Below, in pieces: positions 1 through 10,643 of a stretch of 64,000 bases of DNA (positions are counted from its first letter, which is position 1; each line of letters begins with the position of its first letter). The stretch spans positions 4,442,220-4,506,219 of the forward strand of contig NC_135151.1 in the NCBI RefSeq assembly GCF_050948215.1, written 5' to 3'. This stretch comes from Halictus rubicundus (lineage: Eukaryota > Arthropoda > Insecta > Hymenoptera > Halictidae). Made by a program: the position numbers and the translations under genes. A model generated the notes under the pieces. It ran no database searches and had not been told where the DNA came from. It saw only the letters and a program-made list of their open reading frames with translations.

Positions 1-1268
1 CTTCTTACAATTTGCAAAATCCTCCTTCTCTGGATTGACTGACGCTGAACCGGATCGAAATTGCAATTTTGGTAATGTCGTGGAGGTATGATCGTGAACA
101 CTGCTGTGATTTTGTATAAAGTTATCTGGAACAATACAATGATTTAAATATGTTATGCAAATTCATTTCTTTTATGTATGTATTCTGTGTTTTAGTTTCG
201 TCATACCTCCTTGACCAACGTTGGACAAATTTACACTTCCCTTCGGTATGTTCACGTTAGGGGAACTCGTTTTCGATGTTGCGAATGGATTGAACTCGTA
301 TACGAAATTGTGCGTCGCTGTGACCCTTGTTATTGGTCTTCTTACGTTCCTTTGGAAGCTTTCTGTATACTTTTAATATTTTTTGTGAAGTTAGACGTAA
401 TTTCAAAAAGAATTTACGTATAAAAATATCAAGGCAATAATCGTAGGTGTACAAATTTTAATTCATGGCCCTCTCTATCGATCAGTAGTAACATTATTTT
501 ACATTGAAACCTCTTATCCGCCGATCTGAAGATTCAATAATTATTTATAAGATGACGGTTTATAAATAATCAACAAATTCGAGAAGAAAGGACTATGAAT
601 TAATTTGTATACCTAATAATACATTAACAAATAAAGGGTACAAAGAATATTTTGTTGAAATAAAATATTTCCCGTTATTTATTGTTGATCGTAAGGTAAG
701 GATGTATCTGTCACTTGATACGTGACTGTCGCGCGCTTCTATGACGTACGCAATGTATACCTCTGTTGGTCGGGTTGTCGCATTTTAGGCGGAATTTTAA
801 TTGTTAATAACTAAAAGACGATGCCAAAATCGCAATTTTTTTATTCTTCATTTTCGACTTATATTGTCATGGAGGACCATCCCTTAAATTTTCTCCCACC
901 TGTAGTCGAACACTCTGTATAATTCCATTTAAAAACGAAAGATGACTCTCTTGTCTCCTAAATTAAAGAGTCTATTGTATCTTGGATGGCTGAGTTGAAA
1001 TTAAAATTTTTAGGAGTTTCAATCGGGAATCGTTCACTTGCTCCTCCATATTAAAATGTCAAGGCCTTAAGATACATTTCGCCGAATTTTAATCTAGCTA
1101 AATTCGATTTGGAACAAACTGAGAGAATTCGATGAGAAAATAAAAATAGTTTCGTTAGTTGGCTCTCGAAGGGTTAAGAATGAGGTAGCGCAAATAATCA
1201 TTCGTTTCGATAAATAGTAGTTCAGTTCTGTTCCAAGTTTCGATAAATCATCCATTCTGAAGTGTGGA
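1..1268. other. Gene-free AT-rich stretch with dispersed-repeat pieces
   Basis: No convincing gene is visible; the open frames are short and have no codon structure. Positions about 466-645 resemble 28818-28965 (listed separately). Positions about 720-925 end in a reverse-strand TATACAGAGTGTTCGAC motif. That looks like the end of a hymenopteran dispersed repeat, but I see only one end. Confidence 0.5.
466..645 (+). repeat. Dispersed repeat, first copy (second at 28818-28965)
   Basis: Both copies share the stretch GATCAGTAGTAACATT or AATCAGTAGTAACATT, then CTTATCC or TTTATCC, then a block of the form ACTAYGAATTAATTT. They are diverged and in the same orientation. No coding content or clean ends are visible, so the family is unknown. 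Confidence 0.45.
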
Positions 1269-1271
1269 TTA

Positions 1272-2743
1272 CACTGTCCAACAAAATTAAACTTTTTTCG
1301 AGTTTTGCAATACCTGTTGGGTGATTCTTATACACTTTGTCATCCTAAAACCGAATCTGAAAGTAGAATTGCTCCATCACGCAACGTTTTCGAAAAATTT
1401 TGGTTTTTGTAAAAATGCCCGATTTTGATACGAAACGACGTGTTACGCAAAAACTAAACACGCGAGAAAGTTCAAATTTGAGTCAAGAGATAGAGGGGAC
1501 TCTCCTCTACATATTCATATAGTCAATTATATTTTTATGTACTTCCTAATAGTTGTAAATGGTTGTTAAAGTTTGAAAATGTGCCGACGCGGGTACTTTG
1601 TACGCTCTATTTTTGTATTTATGTGAAAAATCCTTTATCTAGCAGGAATTTACTATACAGGAATGCATTCTACAGACATTTCTGGTAAAGAAACCATTCA
1701 CGAAAAGTATTTGGTTCCCTTAATGTACGAGAAGGATCAGAAAATGTTAATTGACAGCGTGTGCGCGACGCGTTCGCGCCAGACGGCCATTGCAGCCTTT
1801 TCGCGACTCGCCAGGGCCGTCGCTATGCGTAGTCGACGTTGGTACCACTCAAGTATGTCTTTGCTTACTATGCTTAATTAAATACATTTTTTTTGTCTTT
1901 TTGGGTGCCAATCATTACAAAAGATTATAAAAATACGAGTTATATTCACATTTCATTGTGGAAATGCTTAATAAAGAAAATTGACCGCAGCAATGCGGTG
2001 ACTGGAAAATTTTATTTTCAGTAATTGTTGTCTTATTTTTGTAATTTTCTTTATTAAGCATTTCCACAATGAAATGTGAATATAACTCGTATTTTTATAA
2101 TCTTTTGTAATGATTGGCACCCAAAAAGACAAAAAAAATGTATTTAATTAAGCATAGTAAGCAAAGACATACTTGAGTGGTACCAACGTCGACTACGCAT
2201 AGCGACGGCCCTGGCGAGTCGCGAAAAGGCTGCAATGGCCGTCTGGCGCGAACGCGTCGCGCACACGCTGTCAATTAACATTTTCTGATCCTTCTCGTAC
2301 ATTAAGGGAACCAAATACTTTTCGTGAATGGTTTCTTTACCAGAAATGTCTGTAGAATGCATTCCTGTATAGTAAATTCCTGCTAGATAAAGGATTTTTC
2401 ACATAAATACAAAAATAGAGCGTACAAAGTACCCGCGTCGGCACATTTTCAAACTTTAACAACCATTTACAACTATTAGGAAGTACATAAAAATATAATT
2501 GACTATATGAATATGTAGAGGAGAGTCCCCTCTATCTCTTGACTCAAATTTGAACTTTCTCGCGTGTTTAGTTTTTGCGTAACACGTCGTTTCGTATCAA
2601 AATCGGGCATTTTTACAAAAACCAAAATTTTTCGAAAACGTTGCGTGATGGAGCAATTCTACTTTCAGATTCGGTTTTAGGATGACAAAGTGTATAAGAA
2701 TCACCCAACAGGAATTGCAAAATTTTTTTGGTGTTGGACAGTG
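1272..2743. mobile_element. Large fold-back (hairpin) DNA transposon with CACTG ends
   Basis: Two inverted arms, 1313-1982 and 2043-2712 (670 bp each), match exactly wherever I compared them. They are separated by a 60-bp loop centred at 2012.5. The arms continue less perfectly out to CACTGTCCAAC at 1272 and its complement ending at 2743. The trinucleotide TTA lies immediately outside both ends (1269-1271 and 2744-2746), as expected for a 3-bp target duplication. CACTG ends with a 3-bp duplication fit the EnSpm/CACTA superfamily, which is an inference because no transposase is present. Each arm carries the same 72-codon frame (1663-1881 plus, 2144-2362 minus), a consequence of the duplication rather than two genes. 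Such near-identity implies a recent origin, gene conversion between arms, or an assembly artefact. Confidence 0.85.
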
Positions 2744-2746
2744 TTA

Positions 2747-3081
2747 TTTGTTAAGCATTATTGCACTTGTTGTGACAGAAAGCATCTAACTTTGTTTAAC
2801 CTCCATCCTGGTTCAGTCGAATGCGGATGGGTCCGCAGCTTCTCCCGTGTAGAAAATTGTTTCGTCTTGTGTTGCTCCACGTCTGAATCGATTCTCTCGC
2901 GATTGCTTATCGAAAGCGACTTCGACGATTCTTTTTGATTGACCCTGATAAAACGCGGCCTACGAGAATCTATTAATTAGTTCTCAAGACATTTTTACAA
3001 GTAGTATCACAGATGCCTTTTCATCTGTGATACATTAACTCATGAACAAATAATTGTGAACATTTAATTGATAAGGTATAT
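2747..3081. other. Gene-free spacer
   Basis: Short stretch between the fold-back element and the minus-strand coding-like region. It contains a small hairpin around 3011-3032 (GATGCCTTTTCATC type) and nothing else I can support. Confidence 0.4.
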
Positions 3082-3830
3082 TCATGTTAATGAAATAAAA
3101 GTGTACTTGTTATGAAAATTGACCCGAGCGTATTCTTCGACGATTCGTTCAGGATTAATAAAGTGCTTGAAATTAAACACAATTTTGTCGCCTTTCTTCA
3201 AGAAAATTGGCCCAGCGAAAACAGGTTTCTTCTTATTCGAGCTCCAAATAGATTTGCATAACTTCTTATATTCCCTGAAATACGATATTCTGATTATTTT
3301 AATTGATATCACTTCGATATCACAACGCGACATTATAATTGATATAATTCTAAAATTTGAAGAAGAATTTCCACAAAAATGTGTTAATCAAAAACGTGTC
3401 AAAGTGTCAAATTTAATATCTCTTCTTTTTTGTGCTTTAAAAATAAGTATAATTAATACAGGCACAGCAATTGGGTCCCTCACCCTGGTTTACATGACAG
3501 TTTCATTACAACGATCCCCTGAAGATTCTCTGAAGGGAAACATATATATACATACTTGACGTGTCGGGAGGGCAGACTTTTGTCTTTTAATTTATTAGCA
3601 TTTTGTGTCTTCTCTTTTATGGGTATCCGTTGTTCGATAGATCCGATAAAAACTGACAATCCGTTGATACGTTTGCTCTCCTTTCGATTTGGCTCGCTTG
3701 CCGTCGAAGTATCAAGATTCAATGGCAAAAATGCTGGAGTGATATGGGATTTCTTGCAATGCGGAAACTCTCCAACAGATTTCGCCAGTTCTGGGAATAA
3801 TTTGTCTCCAAGCTTAGATTTTCAAAAGAA
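3082..3830 (-). pseudogene. Coding-like minus-strand region, two spliced exons, probably decayed
   Basis: I do not recognise this protein. Exon X (about 3830 down to 3556) is open and ends in a consensus donor, AA|GTATGT. Exon Y (3274 down to 3082) starts after a good acceptor, ATTTCAG|G, and ends at a stop. The phases agree: phase 2 joins AA plus G to make Lys. Exon Y is Lys-rich and contains the stretch GPIFLKKGDKIVFNF. Exon X contains GEFPHCKKSHITPAFLPLNL. Upstream on the same strand, to about 3990, further open stretches occur in alternating frames. The switches fall near homopolymers (T run near 3871-3875, A run near 3823-3826), which suggests frameshift decay or sequencing indels. The 281-bp intron carries half of an AGGGTAAGGG-type MITE. 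The gene could be functional if upstream splicing is different from what I infer. Confidence 0.4.
3395..3495. repeat. Half copy of AGGGTAAGGG-type MITE
   Basis: The sequence TGCTTTAAAAATAAG, then AATTAATACAGGCACAG, then GGGTCCCTCACCCTG matches the right half of the complete element at 61252-61482. The matching left half is absent, so this copy is truncated. Confidence 0.6.
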
Positions 3831-4164
3831 CCATTAAACTAGAATGATAACCTTGTACATGCTTGTCAAAAATAACGTCTGTCTAAAACAAAATGAAGAT
3901 AGTTAGTGATGTGCTTTTGCTCGACATTACTTGAAGCGAATGACCGAAGTTCGACAATAAACCGACGTGATGCAATTAATAAGTATTATCATGAAAAAAA
4001 TGTTTCCACGTCTTACACAATAATTGTTGTCAGTTTGACGTCGACGAACGTTTTTGCGAAACGTTTTTTTGTCATTTCAACATAAAATCTTAAACAAAAA
4101 ATGATGTATCCTATGTGAAAAAAAATGTAGAAGTCATTCAGGTGGCTTGTTTCAGGTGCCTCAC

Positions 4165-4383
4165 CTTGTATACAAGAAGCTCGAGAGCCGCCGTCGCCGA
4201 GGAGTGTAAACATAACACGGGTGGAGTATTTCGGTGTGAGTTCACCAAAATTTCTTTATTTTTCATTATTTTTTTTTAATGGGATTTTCATCAACATATT
4301 CGTGGAATTTTTCTGACTAAAACGATACCAATTATCATATAATTTCAATGATATTCACTTGTGTAATGAACGATGAAAGTTCC
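4165..4383 (+). repeat. Dispersed repeat A, copy 1
   Basis: Shares GAGGAGTGTAAACATAACAC, then the TTTATTTTTCATTATTTTTT block, then CAACATATTCGTGGAATTTT and CTTGTGTAATGAACGATGAA with copies at 12345-12617 and 51908-52235. Fragments occur at 44336-44436 and 54608-54715. It has no coding content. Its distal half is related to a second dispersed family (27490-27640, 50600-50945 and the arms around 58500-60190). Confidence 0.7.
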
Positions 4384-4672
4384 ACCCCATTAGTATTACA
4401 TTAACGGAAAAATTAATGTAAATGTGTATATATACACATTTGCATCAGACTCCCGGTACATAAATACACAGAATATAACATGACATAATTTTGCGAACAT
4501 TCCACAGGAAGTTTGCTGTTTATGAAAAACATTTGTAGGCGCATGTGACAGCAACGTTCCAATATTCCCCCAAACCTTCCGTCCGATTCAAAATTATATT
4601 CCGAACAATAGAAAATGTTCTTCAATTTCTTCGGTGGTTCGCCGATTCTCTGTCCCGCGGCATCATAATATC

Positions 4673-7191
4673 ATGACGATGAATTCGGTATGGTTGACGT
4701 CGCCGTTCGTCAAGTTCAACACCGACAATCTTATTTACAACGAGACCCTGTGCACGGAGACACACTTCCTGAACAAATTCGCGAGAGATAAATACAATGA
4801 GCGACAGGGGAACTTCGCCGTGGTCTCGAACTGCTCCTCCAAGTCAAACTTACTCTCGCAAGAAGGAGCGCAGGATGAAAATATCGAGGAAAATTTTACG
4901 GTGACAGCGAACGGTGCCTCTTGTTTAAAAATTGACTCGAAAATAGCTTCGAAGAAAACGAAATCTAGAAGCACGCTGTCCGAACGAAGTCTTCATTCGC
5001 ATAAAGTCGCAAGCTCCTCGAACGCCACCGACGAAGCTTCCAACAAAATTCACGAGGCCGATAATATTGGAACGGAGCTTTCCAGCTCGAAGAGAACGAA
5101 AAGCATTAATTATTCCTCGAAAAAAACGAAAGGTCAATTATCCGCGAATGATACAACAGAGAATAACACGAAAAACGATCTTCTCAACAGTCCTTTCGAG
5201 TTGGTACAGATTTATCCCGGGAACAAAGAGAACATTTCCGATCTTGAGAGAACATTCTCCGACGTGAGCCGAGAAGAAAGCTCGCTGACAAATCTCCCGA
5301 AGGAGAACAAGAAATCTTCCAGAGTTCCCGAAGACGATGCGCCTCCGTTATCAACGTTAAAGTGTGGACAAGGCGATGAAGCCTGCGAGCATCATTGTTT
5401 AATAGAAACAGCTTCAAACGAACAGTGTCGTAACGAGTCGAAAGCTGTAGAAGATATCGAAGAGAAGAATGAAACCTTTAAATTGAGTATAGTAAGAGAT
5501 ACAGACTTTACTGCGTCTTCCGACGACAGTGAGAAATCATGTTTGTCGCCGAGAGGGAAGAAACGTTTATCGTCAGCAAGATCGAGGAAAGTTTTAAAGA
5601 GAACCGAAGAGCTTATGAATTATCTAGACCATGACACGAAGAAAATGGATTGTGATTTCGCGATTGCGAATGATTCTGAGTACGATGAAACGATACCTTT
5701 CGTATGCAAGTCTGAAAGAACTCTGATGGAAGATCTGATTGGAATGAAAGAAGATAGGGAAGACAACGTAATCTCTTCCTCGTTAGAAGCAGACATGTGC
5801 AGCGCTGACGTGTTCGATAAATATCCTAACGAATCGAATGAAAATAATGTCGCAAAATCCAGATGCGATCCATTCACCGTTGCCAACAGTTCCAATACCG
5901 ATTTGTTTCAAAGGAACAGCACGGGAATTAGCGTGAACGAAAGAAAATTGGGTTCTCACATGGAGAGTATAAATTTAAAACAATTTGAAACAAGGGAAGA
6001 AGGAAAAAATATTTTGAATAAAATTGAAACGATGCGAGTAAATGCCAAGCAAAATGGCGGAAATCGTACTAGTGAGAGAAAGATAACGGAGTATGCTATC
6101 GACGATGCCAACAACGGAATCATCGAGAATAGCGAGCAGTTCGACCTGGATTACGGGAATATAAAAATATGCAATTTGTTGTCGAAAATTCACGAACAGT
6201 TATATACTAATTTCCAAAAAATGGAAAGCATTTGGATACTGTTGCAGGATACGAGTCCAATCGATTCTGTTCGTTCGGCGATGCCTCTGCGGCTTCTCGT
6301 CAGAATTATTTCCAGGTATGGACGATCAAATTGAAATAAAGAGATATGCGATTGTTATGTTTCTTTCCAAAGTTTTCTTGATGTGCTTGATTTTTTCATA
6401 CAGGTGCAAAAGTTATATTCACGATTCACACGACAGCTACAAAGCTGAGTCAAAGATAGCTAAAAGCTTGTTGAGTTTGGTTATCGACTTGGCGAAAGCG
6501 GTGGATCAGAATAAACTTGTTTTGGAAAAACAAGGTATCAGTTGTTTATAATTTTCTAAAGAAGAAATATGTATTGTAGGGTGTTCCAAAAATGTTGTAC
6601 TTCCTTGAAAGGGATAATTCTCGAGACCATTTGAAGCAACTTTTTTCTTTGGCAAAATGTTCTCCGCGGCTTTATTAAGGAGTTATTGACGAAAAACGCG
6701 GACCAATCAGAGCACGGCTATAGCAGAGAATCCGTCCACTGTAGCCGCGCCCTGATTGGTTCGCGTTTTTCGTTAATAAGTCCTTAACAAAGCCGCGGAG
6801 AACATTTTCGCAAAGGAAAAGATTACTTTAAATGGCGTCAGAAATTACCCCTTCCAAAGAAATACAACATCTTTGCGATATCCTGTATTTGTCAATGCCT
6901 CTTTAATATTAACATTTTTATAGAGCGGCAGTTAGACAGCCTCCTGGTGAAATTATATCAAGAAAAGAATTTGTACAAAAAAGTGAGTCGTAGAACATGA
7001 ATTGTTTTGTGAATTATAACGAATAATTACTTTTCACTTAGAGACTGATGATGAACGAAGTTATTTCCGGTTGGGATCACGGGCTTCGCGAAATAAGTGA
7101 TATAATGCAAGACATTTCGGATAAACTGAGAACCGTTATAACTGAGAGCGAAGAAAAGGAGAATGTTAGGAACCCAAGGCAATTAAGTTGA
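4673..7191 (+). CDS. Uncharacterised, mostly disordered protein (4 exons, about 660 aa)
   Basis: Exons are 4673-6315, 6404-6534, 6924-6982 and 7042-7191. All junctions are GT-AG and phase-consistent, and the spliced length is exactly 661 codons with the stop. The start is the first ATG in the long frame, with a second Met two codons later. Residues 1 to about 510 are rich in Ser, Lys, Glu and Asn with no domain I recognise, and are probably disordered. The last 150 residues, from about DYGNIKICNLLSKIHEQLY onward, are richer in Leu and Ile with heptad-like spacing. They look like a conserved helical or coiled-coil domain spanning all four exons. Intron 2 carries a fold-back MITE. The next exon-like frame begins 190 bp downstream on the same strand, so this may be the 5' half of a longer gene, but no donor of the required phase 2 is visible in exon 4. 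The gene model is well supported; the function is unknown. Confidence 0.75.
6577..6886. mobile_element. Fold-back MITE, TACAGGGTGTCCC type, in intron 2
   Basis: The outer ends are GTAGGGTGTTCCAAAAATG and its diverged complement ending in TCCTGTA. The inner arms, centred on GCGGACCAATCAGAGC and GCCCTGATTGGTTCGCG, fold back on each other and are separated by only about 30 bases. A related copy lies at 30735-30997. It is non-autonomous, with no frame inside. Confidence 0.75.
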
Positions 7192-7378
7192 TTAAGTTAA
7201 TAGAAGCTAATGAATTATCCTTTAATTCTCCGATTAGGTACTTTAAATAACGTACATTCATTTTGAAAGAGTATCGAATGCTTCGTGAATCGGATAATTT
7301 TCGAATGTTAGCAACACTTTCAATAAACTTGTTCACTTGTAGTGTCGTTAACAAAATTTTCGTTTGGTACAGTTTTAG

Positions 7379-10300
7379 GCGGAAAGATGGCGTCGTCGAA
7401 TCGAAAGGCCCGAAAGGGAACCTAACGAAGAAAGAAAGTAACGTTGAAACGCAGATGTCTGTTACTTTGAACAAACATAATGCAATAAAACAACCGAAGG
7501 GCAAAACGGCGATGAAATTCGCAAATACTCAAAGGCACCAAGATGTAGAGAAAATCTCGTATAATGAATCACTCAAAATTGTTGACAGAAAAATGAACTA
7601 CGACACTAACTTGAGCAGATATAACGTAACGAGTCACCCGAAATCTAAACCGTCGACGAAATCGTTAAACATTCAAAGGTGCCAAGATGTAGAGAAACCC
7701 TCGTGTAATGAACCACTCAAAATTGTTGAAAGAAAAATGAACGACAGCATTAGCTTGAGTAGGTATAACGCAACGAGGCGCCCGAAATCTAAAGCATCGA
7801 CGAAATCGTTAAACATCCAAAGGTGTCAAGAGAAACTATCAGTTTTCGAACCACTCAAAATTGTTGAAAGAAAAATAAACGACAACGTTCGCCATTCCGA
7901 GAAAGGCAAGCTACTCAAAAAGCCCACGCAAAGTGTGAACTTTGAGCAATCGAGGCAGCCAATGTCTCGACAAAAGTATCGTGTTGCTAATAATCCACAA
8001 CCGGTATGGAGACCGGGCGGCGTGGTGAAACTTCCATCCTCAAGCAGTGCTACCACCTTGACGCAGAGAAATCGACCGTTACTTGCGCAAGCTAACGAAA
8101 GATCGATTCAATTAACAGATAATGCCAAGTAAACATTTTATGAAATCTGATCAAAGTTTCGTTTAAAACTTCTTCTATTAAAATTCTGTTTGTGCTATTT
8201 TGTATTACTGTATCTTGGTGCTTACACAAGCCTTTATTATACAAACGATACTCTTTTCAGGGAAGGGAAGCATGGGCGATCAGGCGAGTCTAAAAAGAAA
8301 ATCAGCACCGACCCGTATTTGACAAAATGCAGGATACCTAATTTGACAACAGACTGCTCTAAACAGTCGAGCAGAAAACATATTACGAATCCAGAAAGTA
8401 TTTCCAAGCTGAAACCGAAGTCAAGGGCGTTGAAAGTGTGTTTCAAAGAGCAGAACGTATCCTCTTGCCGATCAGAGAAAGTTTTGAAATTGTTAGAAGA
8501 AATTATAAAATCTCCCCCGGCCGATAAAAAAGACAAGAGAAACACAAATAAATCAGTGATTGGCGATCGTCAAAACGAAACAGATCCGATTGATCCGGAA
8601 CGATCGATGGACCCAATTCCGATCGAAGAAGAAATAGAGATACCGCAGGATGAGCCCACGAGAGACATTGATCCAAACGAAGTTCGTGAAAGCCGATCTA
8701 AACATGCTGAAGTGTTCGAGAAAACTCAGCAATTGATAGAAGAGCTTCCTGAATGTCCTCTGACTGTTATTTCGCCGACAGATTTTTCACCGTCCTCGAT
8801 TATCAAAGATCAGCCTATGGATTCGAAATCGAGCGTCCATCTGGAAAATTTGCATTCGAGGAATAATTCGAATTTCACTTGCACCGAATGCACGACAGAG
8901 TTGAAACCCAGTTCGATTTCTACAGCCGAATTCTCCACGAATTCTTCATCCCAAAAACGCCAGAAAGATGAGCTGAGCACATCTAACGATTCGCTGACAG
9001 TTAAAGCAGAAAGACACAAAGATTCATCGTCTGTTAACGTATGCTCGAACTCGCACACGATGTCTTTAACTGTGCTGAAGGAATTTCTTCGCGACCAAGG
9101 GGTGGACGTTGGATTGTTGAACAGGGCTGAACAGTGCGTGAAAGACAAGCGGAAGTGTCGTGGTTGCGCGAAAACGAAGTCTGCGAGTTTAGCAGACGTA
9201 ATGATGTCTAATAAACAGCGCGATAAATGTTCTAAAGATTCAGCAGACAGTTCTTGTTGTCGGGGAGACATGTTGAGAAAAATCGTGCAGAGTAGCGAAC
9301 GAAACTCTGCCGATTTGGAAGATGCTGCGAAGAGCTTGGATCATAATTGTAAAGGTGACCTAAAGCTTTCTGCACCTGAGAAAAAAGATACTTCGACATG
9401 CACAGAGACGAATAACAACGATACATCTGTTCAGACGAGTCTTCGGGAGATGCGGACGAAGAGCGTACAAATAATCATCGAGGAGGATACTCCATTGGCG
9501 ATGAAACAAGAAACGGAAACGATGGAAACACAAACGGAAATGATTTCGACCAAGCACACTGCAACCGATTGTAAAAGTAATTCAATAGATGCTTCATCGA
9601 TGACGGAATCGAATTCGGTTAAAGACAGTACTACGGAAACTGTGTCCTATGCCTCGAAACTGACGGAACGGTCTGATCCAAAGGAAGAAATTAGCGATCA
9701 TTGCGATAAGAATGCTACAAAATTTGTTGAAATATGGAATGAAATGGTTTCTAAAGAAATGCGTGTCAATGATGACCAAGATTTAACGGAAAAGCATCGT
9801 CATCTCGGAATATCGAATGAGGATTCGAGTGACAAAGCTCCGGTGTGCGAAGAATATGGCGGCGGTCGCGAATTAGGTTTCCGCGAATCAGATTCATCGA
9901 CGTCGTCATGCTGCTCGCATATTCCAGAATGTTGTAAACATTTAAATTGCTGGATAGACCCAGAAATGAATAATTTTTATAATTTTATTTCTTCGGAGAC
10001 AATAGCGACTCTAGAGAGCGCCGCGATTAGGGCAAGAGATATGTACAGGGCCATGTACATCTACCAACAGCACATGGAGAGTAAGTTAAAGGAGGAAGAA
10101 GAAAAGAAGAAGTTCGAAAAGATAAAAAATTGTGAACAGTCGAAGAACCTGTCAACAATCGACAGCTTCGATGTTATTGTAAAAGATAGTTACCATTCTT
10201 GCAAGTACAACCTTGAGATTTTATCACGAGCGGAAATCGCGTCGTTGAGCGACGAGTCTGAATACGAAATTTCGGAATCTGTTTCGATGCCGATTACAAC

Positions 10301-10643
10301 TGTTTCGCAAAATGAAACGGACGTGTCTGGCGAAGATGGTTTGGAAATTTGCAAAAAATCGTCTAGCCATGCTGTCTTGGGAGTTGTGAAATCGTTGATG
10401 GAACTGTTGATTCAGAAAATGGATGATATAAAAATTACGGAAATAGATTCTGTTCAAACGGTCTCGAGCAGGACGTGCTCGAAGATCCACATAGAATTTT
10501 CGAAAAAGGAGACTGAAAGGAAAAATGAATTTTCAATTTCACCGTTTTCCAGGCAAAATCTGTTGATGCTTATTTACGGTGTCGTGTGCTCAATTGTATT
10601 TTGGTGTTTGCGATTCACGATTACTTGTGACGTTGTTCTATGA
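7379..10643 (+). CDS. Uncharacterised disordered protein with N-terminal repeats and hydrophobic C-terminal tail (2 exons visible)
   Basis: Exon A is 7379-8128 and exon B is 8261-10643. The donor AA|GTAAAC and acceptor CTTTTCAG|G are both phase 2, giving 1044 codons including the stop. The start is unresolved. The acceptor TTTTAG at 7373-7378 suggests an upstream exon, while an in-frame ATG at 7279 is the alternative start. Exon A encodes three repeats of about 47 aa ending in EPLKIVERK or a close variant (ESLKIVDRK). Exon B is Ser, Glu and Thr rich. It has Cys-rich patches (CRGCAKTK; CCSHIPECCKHLNC) and a charged helix after residue 600 of the exon (KLKEEEEKKKFEK). It ends with about 20 hydrophobic residues, LLMLIYGVVCSIVFWCLRF, like a tail anchor. 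I do not recognise the family. The gene converges on the transglutaminase gene. Confidence 0.7.
7470..7900 (+). repeat. Three tandem in-frame repeats of about 141 bp in exon A
   Basis: The units start near 7474, 7618 and 7759. Each contains an AACATTCAAAGGTGCCAAGA-like block and a CACTCAAAATTGTTGAAAGA-like block. Units 2 and 3 are most alike, and unit 3 is slightly shortened after the Gln-Glu codons. The period is a multiple of three, so the reading frame is kept. Confidence 0.8.

Noticed and set aside
1663..1881. 72-codon open frame as a gene
   Set aside because: It is duplicated only because it lies in both arms of the hairpin. It has no splice signals or recognisable family.
3119..3559. 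146-codon plus-strand frame
   Set aside because: It overlaps the better-supported minus-strand exon Y, the intron and the MITE half. Its composition is that of a shadow frame.
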